64,000 nucleotides of DNA from positions 62,001 to 126,000 of the forward strand of contig NZ_JADQBZ010000004.1 in assembly GCF_016278365.1 (NCBI RefSeq). Direction: 5' to 3'. Of the stretch, positions 1 to 8,900 are shown one piece after another; within the stretch, counting starts at the first letter, position 1, and each line of letters starts with the position of its first letter. The stretch is from Methanolobus sp. (GTDB taxonomy: Archaea > Halobacteriota > Methanosarcinia > Methanosarcinales > Methanosarcinaceae). The translations under genes and the position numbers were made by a program. The notes below the pieces were generated by a model. That model did not search any database. It saw only the letters and a list, made by a program, of their open reading frames with translations, and was not told the origin of the DNA.

Positions 1-48
1 GGCTATAGGTAACATCTCTTGTGAGAACGATATCAGGAAGGCCGGAAA

Positions 49-1449
49 ATGAAAGAGGAAATTGAAGCAGGCACTTCCGGGATGCGGGCAATGGCAGGTG
101 ATCCCAAAAAAGCCATACTTAAACTGGGCCTGCCGATGATGTTTGCGATGTCCATTCAGACCGTATATAATCTGGTTGACACTTTCTGGGTATCAGGCCT
201 GGGATCTGATGCACTTGCAGCAGTAGGTTTTGTTTTTCCATTCTTTTTTGCCTCGATAGCCATCTCCACGGGACTTGGCGTAGGCGGAGGCTCGGCCATA
301 TCCCGCAGGCTTGGTGCAAAAGATAAGCATGGGGCTGATAACGTTGCAGTGCACACGATGATTATAATGCTTATTCTGTCACTGCTGTTCGCTGTCCCTC
401 TGTTCCTTTTCGCAGAGAGTATCTTCGTTTCCATAGGCGCGGGAAGTACAGCAGATATGGCAACTTCATACGGGAAGATAATCTTTGCAGGTACTTTATT
501 CATATTCTTCCCCAACGTTGCAAATGCCATCCTCCGCAGCGAGGGAGACACCAAACGAGCCATGAATGCCATGATCCTGGGATCCATACTGAATATCATC
601 CTGGACCCGATACTGATATACGTGCTTGATATGGGTATAGCCGGTGCTGCATGGGCGACCGTGATCTCTCTTGCTGTCACTGCCGTTCTTATGTCCAACT
701 GGCTTTTTTTCCGCAAGGACACCTACATATCCTTTGATTTCAAGGACTTCAGCTTTGACAGGAGTATCCTGAAAGACATCTTCAGGGTGGGTTTCCCGGC
801 ATCTGTCCAGCAATCCTCAATGGCTTTGATGATGCTTGTCATGAACATGATACTGATAACAGTCAGCGACACTGATGGGGTGGCTGTCTATACAGTGGGC
901 TGGCGCGTTGCTACTATTGCTATCGCTCCTCTGATGGGGATCTCGACAGCTGTTGTTACGATGAGCGGATTTGCGTATGGGGAGCGATCTTACAGTAAGT
1001 TGTCTTCTTCACATCTTTATGCAACAAAGATATCCTTCATTGTGGAAACAGCCATAGCTGCCCTTACTTTCATCCTGGCTCCCCAGATAGCTTATGTTTT
1101 CACAATGTCAGAAAGTGCTTCCCACATCACCGGCGATCTGGTGATATTCATCAGGATCATCTGCCTCTTCTACCCAATGGTCTCTCTTGGAATGCTCTCG
1201 TCATCGCTCTTCCAAGGAATAGGTAAAGGTGTGAATGCACTTATCGCAACTATTCTGCGTGCTGTCATATTGGTTCCACTTTTTGCAGCACTTTTTGCTA
1301 TATACCTCGGACAGGGGCTTGTTGGGATCTGGTGGGGCATAGTGGTCGGTAATGTACTTGGGTCACTTGTGATCTTTATCTGGGCACGGTTGCACGTGGG
1401 GGCCTTGCTAAAGAAGGAGTCTGGTTTTTCAACTGCAGAGCCAGTGTGA
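49..1449 (+). CDS. MATE-family multidrug/toxin efflux transporter
   Basis: Predicted cation-coupled exporter of the MATE (NorM/DinF-like) family in the cytoplasmic membrane. At 466 aa it has the usual length and about 12 hydrophobic segments in two similar halves. The first half carries the family signature region around VYNLVDTFWVSGLG (about residues 40-53), followed by a glycine-rich GLGVGGGSAISRRLGA stretch. The start ATG at 49 follows an AGGAAGG Shine-Dalgarno (SD) about 10 nt upstream. It stands alone, with about 235 bp of AT-rich DNA before the next gene. Substrate cannot be inferred; the family exports drugs or metabolites. Confidence 0.9.
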   Translation: MKEEIEAGTSGMRAMAGDPKKAILKLGLPMMFAMSIQTVYNLVDTFWVSGLGSDALAAVGFVFPFFFASIAISTGLGVGGGSAISRRLGAKDKHGADNVAVHTMIIMLILSLLFAVPLFLFAESIFVSIGAGSTADMATSYGKIIFAGTLFIFFPNVANAILRSEGDTKRAMNAMILGSILNIILDPILIYVLDMGIAGAAWATVISLAVTAVLMSNWLFFRKDTYISFDFKDFSFDRSILKDIFRVGFPASVQQSSMALMMLVMNMILITVSDTDGVAVYTVGWRVATIAIAPLMGISTAVVTMSGFAYGERSYSKLSSSHLYATKISFIVETAIAALTFILAPQIAYVFTMSESASHITGDLVIFIRIICLFYPMVSLGMLSSSLFQGIGKGVNALIATILRAVILVPLFAALFAIYLGQGLVGIWWGIVVGNVLGSLVIFIWARLHVGALLKKESGFSTAEPV

Positions 1450-1685
1450 ACCATGACTGGGGAATGTTATCCTTATGTTATTCCTATACTCAGGTCTCTT
1501 GTGCAGGTCCCGCTCACTTTAAATATCTATTTAAGGTAGTCCTGATAACTACTTGTTATTAACACATAAAGATTTGATGTACCTTATTTACCAATGCCTC
1601 TATCTTCATAAACACTCATACTTAACGGCACTTAAATTGAACAATTCCACTTTACATATAATATCTATAAAATGAAGGTGATAGT

Positions 1686-2885
1686 ATAGGACAGAATCCG
1701 GGAGCAGAACCCCCTGTAACCCCTAATCCCGAAGAATGTGAGCCTTTACTCAATGAAGGAGCTGTACTCCTGTTAGAGACCTCCGGTGGTGAGATGATTT
1801 ACCGGCATAAGGATTCCATTGTCGTCATGCTGCCTGATGGCAGAAGCACTCTCACGACCTCATGGGTAGGCGGTGGGTATAGGGAAGACCTTCATGCTAT
1901 CTTCAATCATCACGTTCCCCGGGACAAGAACTCTGCAAAGGAACTTGAGGGTGGCAGTATACATGCTTACCTGGGTCTCATTTCCACGGGATTGGGACTT
2001 GACCCGGAGAGGTCCTCAGGATTGCTGACAGCAGCCGGTATGGAGAATGCTGCCATTGTCGTGCGTTCTTTCAGGGGTGTTGAGGTCACTGCCGTTGTCA
2101 CTGCAGGTGTCGAGATAAATGGTGGAAGAGTAGGTGACCCGGCCTCATACTACGAGGAGAACGGGTCATTCCAGTTCATACCGGGTACGATCAACACGAT
2201 ACTGCTTGTCGGCGCAAACCTGTCCCAGCATACGATGACGAGCGCTGTTGTCACAGCAACCGAGGCAAAGACCGCAGCTTTGCAGCAACTCATGGCCCCA
2301 AGCCGTTATTCACAAGGTATTGCCACCGGGTCCGGCACGGATATGATTGCAGTGGTCGCAGACAGGACAAGCCCTCACTGTCTGACGGATGCCGGTAAAC
2401 ATTCGAAGCTGGGGGAAATGATAGGCTTGTGTGTGCTTGAGGCGGTAGTCAAGGCACTTGAGCTACAATCCGAAATGACGGCTATTTCCCAAAGGGATAT
2501 GCTGGTGCGCCTTGAGAGGTTCGGTGTTGATGAAGCAATGTACTGGAAAGCGGCTTCGAGGATCGAAGGTGAGAACCGTAAGGTCGGTTTTTTAAAGGCA
2601 CTCAGGGCTGCTTCCAGGAGTCCGTCGCTTGTGGCAAGCACTTGCGCCGTCCTGCATGTGATGGATGAGATATCCTGGGGGCTTCTTCCTGAGACTGCCG
2701 GACGGAAGGCTGCAATATCTATAATGAAGGGCCTGCCGGAGCTTCTGGGATATAATGGGATTGTGCCGCTGGATGATCTGCTGGATGAAAAGGACTCCAT
2801 AATGGACAATTGGGTTCGGATCACTGCATGGCTAGTCAAGAATAGAAAATGTAATGAGTTGTCTCAGGTATTGGCCGAAGGCTGA
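1686..2885 (+). CDS. cbiZ: Adenosylcobinamide amidohydrolase CbiZ, probable ATA start
   Basis: CbiZ cleaves adenosylcobinamide to adenosylcobyric acid so that archaea can salvage cobinamide. The core (STSWVGGGYREDL, then ATEAKTAALQ, GSGTDMIAVV) matches the family. The first ATG is at 1794, but upstream codons in frame encode GAVLLLETSGGEMIYRH, which looks like the conserved CbiZ N-terminus, so the true start lies upstream. No ATG, GTG or TTG exists there before the in-frame stop at 1668. ATA at 1686 sits 3 nt after a GGTGAT SD (1677-1682) and would give 399 aa. A frameshift is the alternative: ATG 1672 is out of frame. CbiZ domains are about 220 aa; the C-terminal ~130 residues are helical and unrecognised. 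TIM-barrel and ArsR genes follow. Confidence 0.8.
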   Translation: MGQNPGAEPPVTPNPEECEPLLNEGAVLLLETSGGEMIYRHKDSIVVMLPDGRSTLTTSWVGGGYREDLHAIFNHHVPRDKNSAKELEGGSIHAYLGLISTGLGLDPERSSGLLTAAGMENAAIVVRSFRGVEVTAVVTAGVEINGGRVGDPASYYEENGSFQFIPGTINTILLVGANLSQHTMTSAVVTATEAKTAALQQLMAPSRYSQGIATGSGTDMIAVVADRTSPHCLTDAGKHSKLGEMIGLCVLEAVVKALELQSEMTAISQRDMLVRLERFGVDEAMYWKAASRIEGENRKVGFLKALRAASRSPSLVASTCAVLHVMDEISWGLLPETAGRKAAISIMKGLPELLGYNGIVPLDDLLDEKDSIMDNWVRITAWLVKNRKCNELSQVLAEG

Positions 2886-2898
2886 AAGGAAGATTGCT

Positions 2899-3906
2899 AT
2901 GAAGGAACTGATTAATCTCTCGACTTACAAGATCGAGATGGATATGTTTGACTCTGACTGGGGAACGGTGGAAAGTTTCCTGGATCGGCACCAGCTTGAC
3001 GGAATAGAGCTGTATGTAGACCAGTCTCCTCTCCCCGATGGTATCCCTGACCGCCTTATACAGGGTGTGCATCTTCCTTACTGGATGGGAAGGCATAGGG
3101 CCTGGCTGGATAATGATGCCTTCTCTTGCGAAATGGATGAGTCCGAAAAGATATACCTCTTCGGTGGACTCAGCCGCGGTGAAGTTATTGGGAATTTCCG
3201 CAGGGCCATGGAGAACGCGCATTTCCTGGATGCCGCATATGGGGTGTTCCATGTTACTTATGTAGAGCTTGAACATGTGTTCACCCGTTCCTTCAACTGC
3301 ACTGACAGAGAAGTAATGGACACAACTGCGGCCTTTTTGAATGAGTCCGTTTCATCTTTTCCCAATGGTGAACCGCCTGTGCGCCTCTTTTTTGAGAATC
3401 TCTGGTGGCCGGGTCTTACGTTCCTGGATCCGGGCGCTATATCATACTTTACTGAACAGCTTGATTTTGACAACTGGGCTTTTGTGCTTGATGTAGGTCA
3501 TCTGATGGCTGCAACTATGGATTGCAACAAAGAGGGAGATGCCGTAGATACCGTGCTTGAAGTGCTCTCAAAGCACTCTGATGACATCGTGGATCATATC
3601 GAAGGGATGCATTTCCATTGCAACCTCTCAGGTGAATACATGCGCGCATGCCTTGATATGGACATACCCGAAAACTTCGATAAAATGCCGTTCTACGACC
3701 GCTTAGGTAAAGTTATGCAGGTCGTTGAAAGAATGGACCGGCACATGCCTTTCACCGACGAGAGATGCTCTGAGATCGTTGACTATGTTTCTCCCGACTA
3801 TCTGACACATGAATTCATACTTCACGACCTGCAGTCAACAGAGCACAAGCTCAGGACTCAGAGGGATGCATTGAACAACGGAATGCGAAGAATATCAAAA
3901 ACATAA
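2899..3906 (+). CDS. TIM-barrel (xylose isomerase-like) protein of unknown function
   Basis: Soluble 335-aa protein of the AP-endonuclease-2/xylose-isomerase TIM-barrel type, judged from strand-ending motifs such as GIELYVD, GVHLPYW, RLFFENLWWPG, FVLDVGHL and GMHFHCNLSG. Conserved Glu, Asp and His residues at strand ends suggest a metal site, as in sugar-phosphate isomerases and endonuclease IV. The reading frame extends upstream, but ATG 2899 follows an AAGGAAG SD by 7 nt and is preferred. It begins 13 nt after cbiZ and is probably cotranscribed with it, so a role in cobamide metabolism is possible. That is context only; the substrate is unknown. Confidence 0.65.
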   Translation: MKELINLSTYKIEMDMFDSDWGTVESFLDRHQLDGIELYVDQSPLPDGIPDRLIQGVHLPYWMGRHRAWLDNDAFSCEMDESEKIYLFGGLSRGEVIGNFRRAMENAHFLDAAYGVFHVTYVELEHVFTRSFNCTDREVMDTTAAFLNESVSSFPNGEPPVRLFFENLWWPGLTFLDPGAISYFTEQLDFDNWAFVLDVGHLMAATMDCNKEGDAVDTVLEVLSKHSDDIVDHIEGMHFHCNLSGEYMRACLDMDIPENFDKMPFYDRLGKVMQVVERMDRHMPFTDERCSEIVDYVSPDYLTHEFILHDLQSTEHKLRTQRDALNNGMRRISKT

Positions 3907-3976
3907 TTCTTATGCCCTCGGAGTCTTTGTCATGTGCTATAAATCTTGTTCAATAGTATCCATTATCAGGAACATA

Positions 3977-3985
3977 TTTATATAA
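3977..3985 (+). promoter_or_regulatory. TATA box of the ArsR-type regulator gene
   Basis: TTTATATAA is centred about 26 bp before ATG 4007, the normal archaeal TATA-to-start-site distance. The transcript would therefore begin at or next to the start codon (leaderless or nearly so). No SD is visible before ATG 4007, which fits. Confidence 0.6.
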
Positions 3986-4006
3986 GTCTTTATATCCCTT
4001 ATATTT

Positions 4007-4573
4007 ATGAGCATGCCCGATAACAATGATATTGAAGACCCTGAACATCTGGATCGCCTGAAGCTGTTCAGTGCACTTGGTAGTGAGACACGCCTCAGGA
4101 TGCTGGAAAAGCTTACCGAGGGAGAGATGCATATCTCGGAACTTGCCCGAGAGCTTCATATTTCTGTCCCTGTTGCAGCGAAACATGCTAACATACTTGA
4201 AGCTGCCGCACTTATCCAGCGCAAGGTATATGGTAAGACGCACGTGCTTAAACTGAACAACAGGAATCTCTTCAATGCACTTGACATGTTCGCGCCATCC
4301 AAGACCGTTGAGGTCGAGAAAGGTGCTACACTGCTTGAAGCAATAAAGAAGGTAGCTGTAGTCGAAGTCCGGAATATAAGGGGGCAGGAAAATGTCGTTT
4401 CCACGAACGGTGAGGACGGCTTCTTTGTTTATGAAGTGAATGGTGAGTTCTCTGACAAGACAGTGAACAATTTCACATTCGATAAAAATTCTACGGTCAT
4501 GTGGAAAAAGCTTGAGCCTGTCAGCGTCCTGAAAGTCAAGGTCAGGGTCAAGGATAGCGACACTACGAGTTAA
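4007..4573 (+). CDS. ArsR-type HTH regulator with possible DUF4430-like C-terminal domain
   Basis: DNA-binding regulator of 188 aa. Residues about 17-80 form an ArsR-type winged helix (LFSALGSETRLRMLEKL, then HISELARELHISVPVAAKHANIL). The rest, about residues 105-188, has the look of a DUF4430/transcobalamin-C-like beta-grasp domain: FFVYEVNGEF, then a KTVNNFTF segment and VMWKKLEP. DUF4430 domains resemble the cobalamin-holding domain of transcobalamin. Because the gene follows cbiZ, it may sense a corrinoid and control salvage genes. The HTH call is firm; the C-terminal assignment comes from pattern memory and is weaker. A TATA box suggests its own leaderless promoter. Confidence 0.72.
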   Translation: MSMPDNNDIEDPEHLDRLKLFSALGSETRLRMLEKLTEGEMHISELARELHISVPVAAKHANILEAAALIQRKVYGKTHVLKLNNRNLFNALDMFAPSKTVEVEKGATLLEAIKKVAVVEVRNIRGQENVVSTNGEDGFFVYEVNGEFSDKTVNNFTFDKNSTVMWKKLEPVSVLKVKVRVKDSDTTS

Positions 4574-4763
4574 AGCTGAAGATTCAACTGAGAATGAAAA
4601 CAAAAGTTAAGTCTATGTTAACGTAGGCTGTTGTTTTCTTTGGATCATTAACTCGCATTCATTCCTTTTCTTTTCAAACTGATTTTTATCTTTATCCCTG
4701 CCCGGAATACTTTCACCCCGCATGGTTCCCGCTTATATATTCCGGGAAGGCAATTAGTATGCA

Positions 4764-5906
4764 ATGATAAATCGGCACACTGCTAATGAACATCACTTCA
4801 CCCTCACGGAAAGGATGAAAATACTTTCGGAGGGGACAAAGTATGATAGTTGCAACCAGAGTGCGGTGTGCCATGCATTTGGTCCCGACGGACGATGCAT
4901 ACAGCTCTACAAGACCCTTCTTACAAATTCATGTGCTGGTGAGTGTACATACTGCCCCAATAGGTGTGGCCGCCATTCCACGCGCACTTCCCTTACACCG
5001 GAAGAGATAGCAAAGATCACTTGGTCCTTTTACAGGAGAAATGCAGTTGAGGGGCTGTTCCTCTCTTCCGGGATAATCGGGGATGCCGAAAGGACCGCGG
5101 AAAAGCAGCTTGAAGTTGCAAAGCTCCTGCGCACTCAGGGGTTTACCGGGTACATTCATATGCGTGTGATGCCGGGCACCCCTCTGTACCTGCTGGAGGA
5201 AATTGCGGACTACGCCAACAAATTCGGTGTGAACGCCGAAACGACCAACTCCGTTAACTATTCGGAGATATGTCCCAATTTCGATTATACCAGCGATGTA
5301 CTCCAGCGCCTCAAATGGACAAGGGACCTGATAAACAAGAAACGGCGGGAAACTGGGTATGGGGGGCGAATTATTGGTGCCAACGACACACAGTTTGTCG
5401 TGGGGGCCCTGAGCGAACCTGACAGGGAGATAATCGGGACCGTGGACAAGTTCATGGTGGAGTATGAGCTGAGACGCCCTTATTTTATGAGCTTTGACCC
5501 GGTCCCCTCCACGCCCCTTGAGAATAATCTCCCCTCTCCTAAATGGAGGGAGATCCGGCTTTATCAAACATCCTATCTGCTGAAAGACTATGGCCTGAAA
5601 GCTTTTGATTTCGATGCTGTTTACGATGACAATGGCTTCCTGCTGGACACCGATCCCAAGCTCCTTCTGGCGATGTCGCATCCGGAGCGGTTCCCGGTGA
5701 ACGTGAACTCTGCAAGCAGGGATGAACTCTTACTTGTGCCGGGGATTGGCCCGGTAAGCGCGAACAGGATAATCCAGTCCCGGCCCATATCTTCCGAGAA
5801 GGAGCTCATGCGTATGGGCATTGTGGTCTCAAGGGCCAGGCCTTATATAGAGATCAACGGCTGCAGGCAGACAAATCTTTCCTCTTTCATGGGGGCCGGC
5901 GCATGA
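4764..5906 (+). CDS. Putative DNA modification/repair radical SAM protein with HhH tail
   Basis: Radical SAM protein of the family always found beside a UDG-like partner (TIGR03916 type). The cluster motif CAGECTYC lies near residues 57-64 and is followed by NRCGRHSTR. The C-terminus (about residues 312-350) has a ComEA-like helix-hairpin-helix, VNSASRDELLLVPGIGP, for DNA backbone binding. Its reaction is unknown; a role in DNA repair or modification is inferred from the HhH domain and partner. The stop overlaps the next start (ATGA), so translation is coupled. ATG 4764 is used; GGGAAGG lies 14 nt upstream and ATG 4815 is an alternative start. Confidence 0.85.
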   Translation: MINRHTANEHHFTLTERMKILSEGTKYDSCNQSAVCHAFGPDGRCIQLYKTLLTNSCAGECTYCPNRCGRHSTRTSLTPEEIAKITWSFYRRNAVEGLFLSSGIIGDAERTAEKQLEVAKLLRTQGFTGYIHMRVMPGTPLYLLEEIADYANKFGVNAETTNSVNYSEICPNFDYTSDVLQRLKWTRDLINKKRRETGYGGRIIGANDTQFVVGALSEPDREIIGTVDKFMVEYELRRPYFMSFDPVPSTPLENNLPSPKWREIRLYQTSYLLKDYGLKAFDFDAVYDDNGFLLDTDPKLLLAMSHPERFPVNVNSASRDELLLVPGIGPVSANRIIQSRPISSEKELMRMGIVVSRARPYIEINGCRQTNLSSFMGAGA

Positions 5907-6748
5907 GTCCACAGATTATAGCTTTTAAGGATAATGTGGAAGGAGTGCTCCTTGCATGTCATGAACTGTTGCAGCATCCTGATTCGGAACTTCTTTTTGC
6001 AAAGGATATGGATGAGCTCAGGAGCAAGATGTCTTTCTCCGGAATTGAACATGACCTGACGGCTGTGGGGTTCAGGCCAGTGGTAAACTGTTCTGTCCTT
6101 GTGCAAAGTCTTTTTGGTAAAAGGAAGAGCCGTATGTCCGGAAGAGACCCGGACGTGGGAGGCTATATCCGTCTGGTCCTCCGTCACTCTTCGTGCGAGC
6201 CTGCAGAGCTGGTTCGTTTCATGTGCTCCTGTGAAGGCAATGCAGATATGTTATATTCCGGCAAGACTCCCACAGGCAGGAAATATTACAATTATATGCG
6301 TGATGTGTCACGTTCCTATCACAGTTTGTCCATGTTTGCGCGGCCTGACTTTGTGAACGGCATACTTTCGGTGAAAGTAGATTCCCCTCACAGGATTGGC
6401 GATATGTTCTGCCGCTGGCTCTCAGGAAAGAACCCGGACCTTCCTGTTGCTGTCCTGGAAAAGGAAACTGCCTGGATCGGCAATGGGAGGTACTTGGGCC
6501 TTGAGAATTTCACGCATATTCGCTCCTCTTTCTTTGAGAGCCTGAGCTTTTCAAAGGAAAAGGATGATGTTGATGACCTTTGGGATGTCTATTATGATTC
6601 CCAGATGATACCTGTAAGAAGGAACAAAAAACATGCTCAGCATCTGCAGCCCAGGATTTCATCCGCCATTAGTGAGATGTCCGCACGGGACAGGTATAAG
6701 GTGGAAAGAGGCATCCCGAACTGCACCCTTGACAATTTTACCGGTTAA
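5903..6748 (+). CDS. Putative DNA repair protein, UDG-like (TIGR03915/DUF4130)
   Basis: A 281-aa partner of the upstream radical SAM protein. It belongs to the TIGR03915 family, whose C-terminal DUF4130 half is related to uracil-DNA glycosylases. Typical motifs include GGYIRLVLRHSS, KYYNYMRDVSRSYH and DDLWDVYYDSQMIPVRRN. It overlaps the upstream gene by 4 bp, which is the usual arrangement. The pair is thought to act on damaged or modified DNA, but no activity has been shown to my knowledge. The MutS-like gene follows by 31 bp, strengthening a repair context. Confidence 0.8.
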   Translation: MSPQIIAFKDNVEGVLLACHELLQHPDSELLFAKDMDELRSKMSFSGIEHDLTAVGFRPVVNCSVLVQSLFGKRKSRMSGRDPDVGGYIRLVLRHSSCEPAELVRFMCSCEGNADMLYSGKTPTGRKYYNYMRDVSRSYHSLSMFARPDFVNGILSVKVDSPHRIGDMFCRWLSGKNPDLPVAVLEKETAWIGNGRYLGLENFTHIRSSFFESLSFSKEKDDVDDLWDVYYDSQMIPVRRNKKHAQHLQPRISSAISEMSARDRYKVERGIPNCTLDNFTG

Positions 6749-6779
6749 TTGTTTATGTTTAAAAATGAAGGTAGTTTTC

Positions 6780-8894
6780 ATGTCGGTTGATATCAGGAGC
6801 TTACGTGATATACCCCGCATCGGGGACAAGATGGCCAAGCGCTTTATAGAGCATTTCGGCAGTGAGAGCCTGGCCCTCGAAGCTATAGTAAGTGGCGATA
6901 TCGCCAGCATTTCCGAGGTGGAAGGCATGGGGCAGCGTTATGCGATCTCCCTTGTACACGATGTACAGTCTAAAAAAGATGGTGTCACAGTCTCTGATCT
7001 ATTAAAGACCAGAGAAGCGATGGATGTGTATGAGAAAGTGCTTGATCTTGTGAAAGGTTTTGCTCATACTTCCTATGCCAGGGATAAAATGAACATTTTC
7101 ATCCCTTATCCTTCAAGCCGATCTGATCTCATTCTGGAGATGCGCAGGTCAGTATCTTCCTACATGGAGACTGCAGCTCTCCTGCAGGATGATAAGGAAA
7201 TAATATCTCTGCTTACGAAAGTAAAACAGCTCAATTTGAAATTCACAATCCCTAAGGTGCGGGACAGGGTAGTCATAACAGCTGATCAGAAGATCTTCGA
7301 GCATGCCAGGGAGAGATTTGGCTCGATGCTGGATGTGCATCTGGCAAGGTCCCTGTCAGAGTTCATTGATACTGCAAGAGGTTACTCCCATGTTATCGCA
7401 GCGGATGACACTTACATGGCCTTTGATTTTCCTGAAGATGTCAAACCTGAGTTCCTGTCTGACCTGAAAAGTGCCGGGAACTGGCAAATTATCCCTGAGA
7501 AAGATATATCGGTATTTGCCAAAAACCTTGAGAGCATCACCTGCTCTATACAGGCAGTGCAATTGCTCCGCTCAAAAGGTATTAAGTTCTATGCTGGTAT
7601 TCCTGATAGTGATCTGGTAAAACTCGCTTCTGTCCTTTCAGTGATAGATGAGAGCGGCAATATCACAACTGGTACGGACAAGGAGGTGGACAGGCTGCGC
7701 TCTGCCACAGCTGGCATTGATCAGTGTGTAACCGATGCCGTGAAGAATGCCAATTCAAAACTGGATGAATGTCTTCTGAACAGTGAGTTCACACTGCGCG
7801 GACAGGAAATGCTGAAAGTGATGAAAGGGTCGGTGGAATTGAAGGAGCTTGTCGGGAAAAAGCTTCGTATATCCTATCATGCCGTTGTGAAGGAATGTGC
7901 CAGCGAGATATGCAGCACGCTGGACCTGGAAAAGAAAGAAACTATCTTTATAGACTCATTATTCCCGGAAGAGATTACTCATCCGCTTGAGGCTGACCGC
8001 GAACATCTGACTTCCTTTAAACAGCATCTTGAGAAAAAGATCCTCAAAAGGCAGCTTGAGCACAAGCGCGAGGTTTCTAAGGTGTTTGCCTCCTCCTTTG
8101 GAATAGTCAGGGACATGGTACGGGAGGTGCTGGACTTTGATGTTGGTTTTGCCATCGGGTGTTTTGCATCCGCTCACGGCATGATCATGCCGGAAATAGT
8201 TGAAGGCCCTGGTTTTGGTTTTGAGAAGGGGAGGAACATGTTCATCCTTTCCAGGCATGGAAAGGTTGTCCCGATAGACTATTCGGTAGGTATGACCAGT
8301 TTCAGCCCACAGGGCGATGCAAATCGTGTTATACTTCTCAGCGGGGTGAACTCCGGAGGTAAGACTTCCATGCTTGAACTCCTTGCGCAGTCGGTCATCC
8401 TGGCACATATGGGCTTCCCGGTACCGGCCTCTGCATTTGAGATATCCTTTACTGACGGGATCTACTACTTTGCCAAATCAAAGGGTACCCTGGATGCAGG
8501 AGCCTTTGAGACAACCCTGACCGAGTTTGCCGTGGTTGCGGATGATTCAAGTAAGCTTGTGCTGGTTGATGAGCTTGAATCAATAACCGAACCGGGAGCT
8601 TCAGCAAAGATAATAGCCGGCATACTGGAAGTGTTGGCAGAGAATAAGCAGAGCATGGCTGTGTTCGTATCTCACCTGTCGGAATTGATACTGGAGAATA
8701 CGGAAAGTAGTATCCGCGTGGATGGTATCGAGGCCAGTGGGCTTGATGCCGACCTCAACCTTATTGTGGACCGAAGCCCCCGGTATAATTACATAGCAAA
8801 AAGTACGCCTGAACTCATAGTAGAGAGGCTTTCAAAGAAAACAAACGGCAGGGAACAGGCCTTTTATGCAAAACTGAGAGAAAAGTTCAGGTGA
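6780..8894 (+). CDS. MutS2-like ATPase with N-terminal helix-hairpin-helix
   Basis: A 704-aa DNA-structure ATPase of the archaeal MutS-related group. Residues about 5-60 hold a helix-hairpin-helix (IPRIGDKMAKRF, then EVEGMGQRYA). The long helical middle is the MutS clamp/lever. The C-terminal ATPase has Walker A GVNSGGKTS (about residue 521), the signature KGTLDAGAFETTLTEF, Walker B LVLVDELES and the switch VSHLSE. It lacks the mismatch-recognition domain of true MutS and no Smr domain is seen. ATG 6780 follows a GAAGGTAG SD by about 6 nt; longer frames run into the preceding gene. Likely role: recombination or repair intermediates. Confidence 0.85.
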   Translation: MSVDIRSLRDIPRIGDKMAKRFIEHFGSESLALEAIVSGDIASISEVEGMGQRYAISLVHDVQSKKDGVTVSDLLKTREAMDVYEKVLDLVKGFAHTSYARDKMNIFIPYPSSRSDLILEMRRSVSSYMETAALLQDDKEIISLLTKVKQLNLKFTIPKVRDRVVITADQKIFEHARERFGSMLDVHLARSLSEFIDTARGYSHVIAADDTYMAFDFPEDVKPEFLSDLKSAGNWQIIPEKDISVFAKNLESITCSIQAVQLLRSKGIKFYAGIPDSDLVKLASVLSVIDESGNITTGTDKEVDRLRSATAGIDQCVTDAVKNANSKLDECLLNSEFTLRGQEMLKVMKGSVELKELVGKKLRISYHAVVKECASEICSTLDLEKKETIFIDSLFPEEITHPLEADREHLTSFKQHLEKKILKRQLEHKREVSKVFASSFGIVRDMVREVLDFDVGFAIGCFASAHGMIMPEIVEGPGFGFEKGRNMFILSRHGKVVPIDYSVGMTSFSPQGDANRVILLSGVNSGGKTSMLELLAQSVILAHMGFPVPASAFEISFTDGIYYFAKSKGTLDAGAFETTLTEFAVVADDSSKLVLVDELESITEPGASAKIIAGILEVLAENKQSMAVFVSHLSELILENTESSIRVDGIEASGLDADLNLIVDRSPRYNYIAKSTPELIVERLSKKTNGREQAFYAKLREKFR

Positions 8895-8900
8895 GCTGAA

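Noticed and set aside
1500-1790. Possible cobalamin riboswitch before cbiZ
   Set aside because: No B12-box-like sequence or matching stem set was seen; most of the stretch after 1686 reads as CbiZ coding sequence.
4929-5681. 250-aa minus-strand frame
   Set aside because: It is antisense to the radical SAM gene, with no SD or recognisable motifs.
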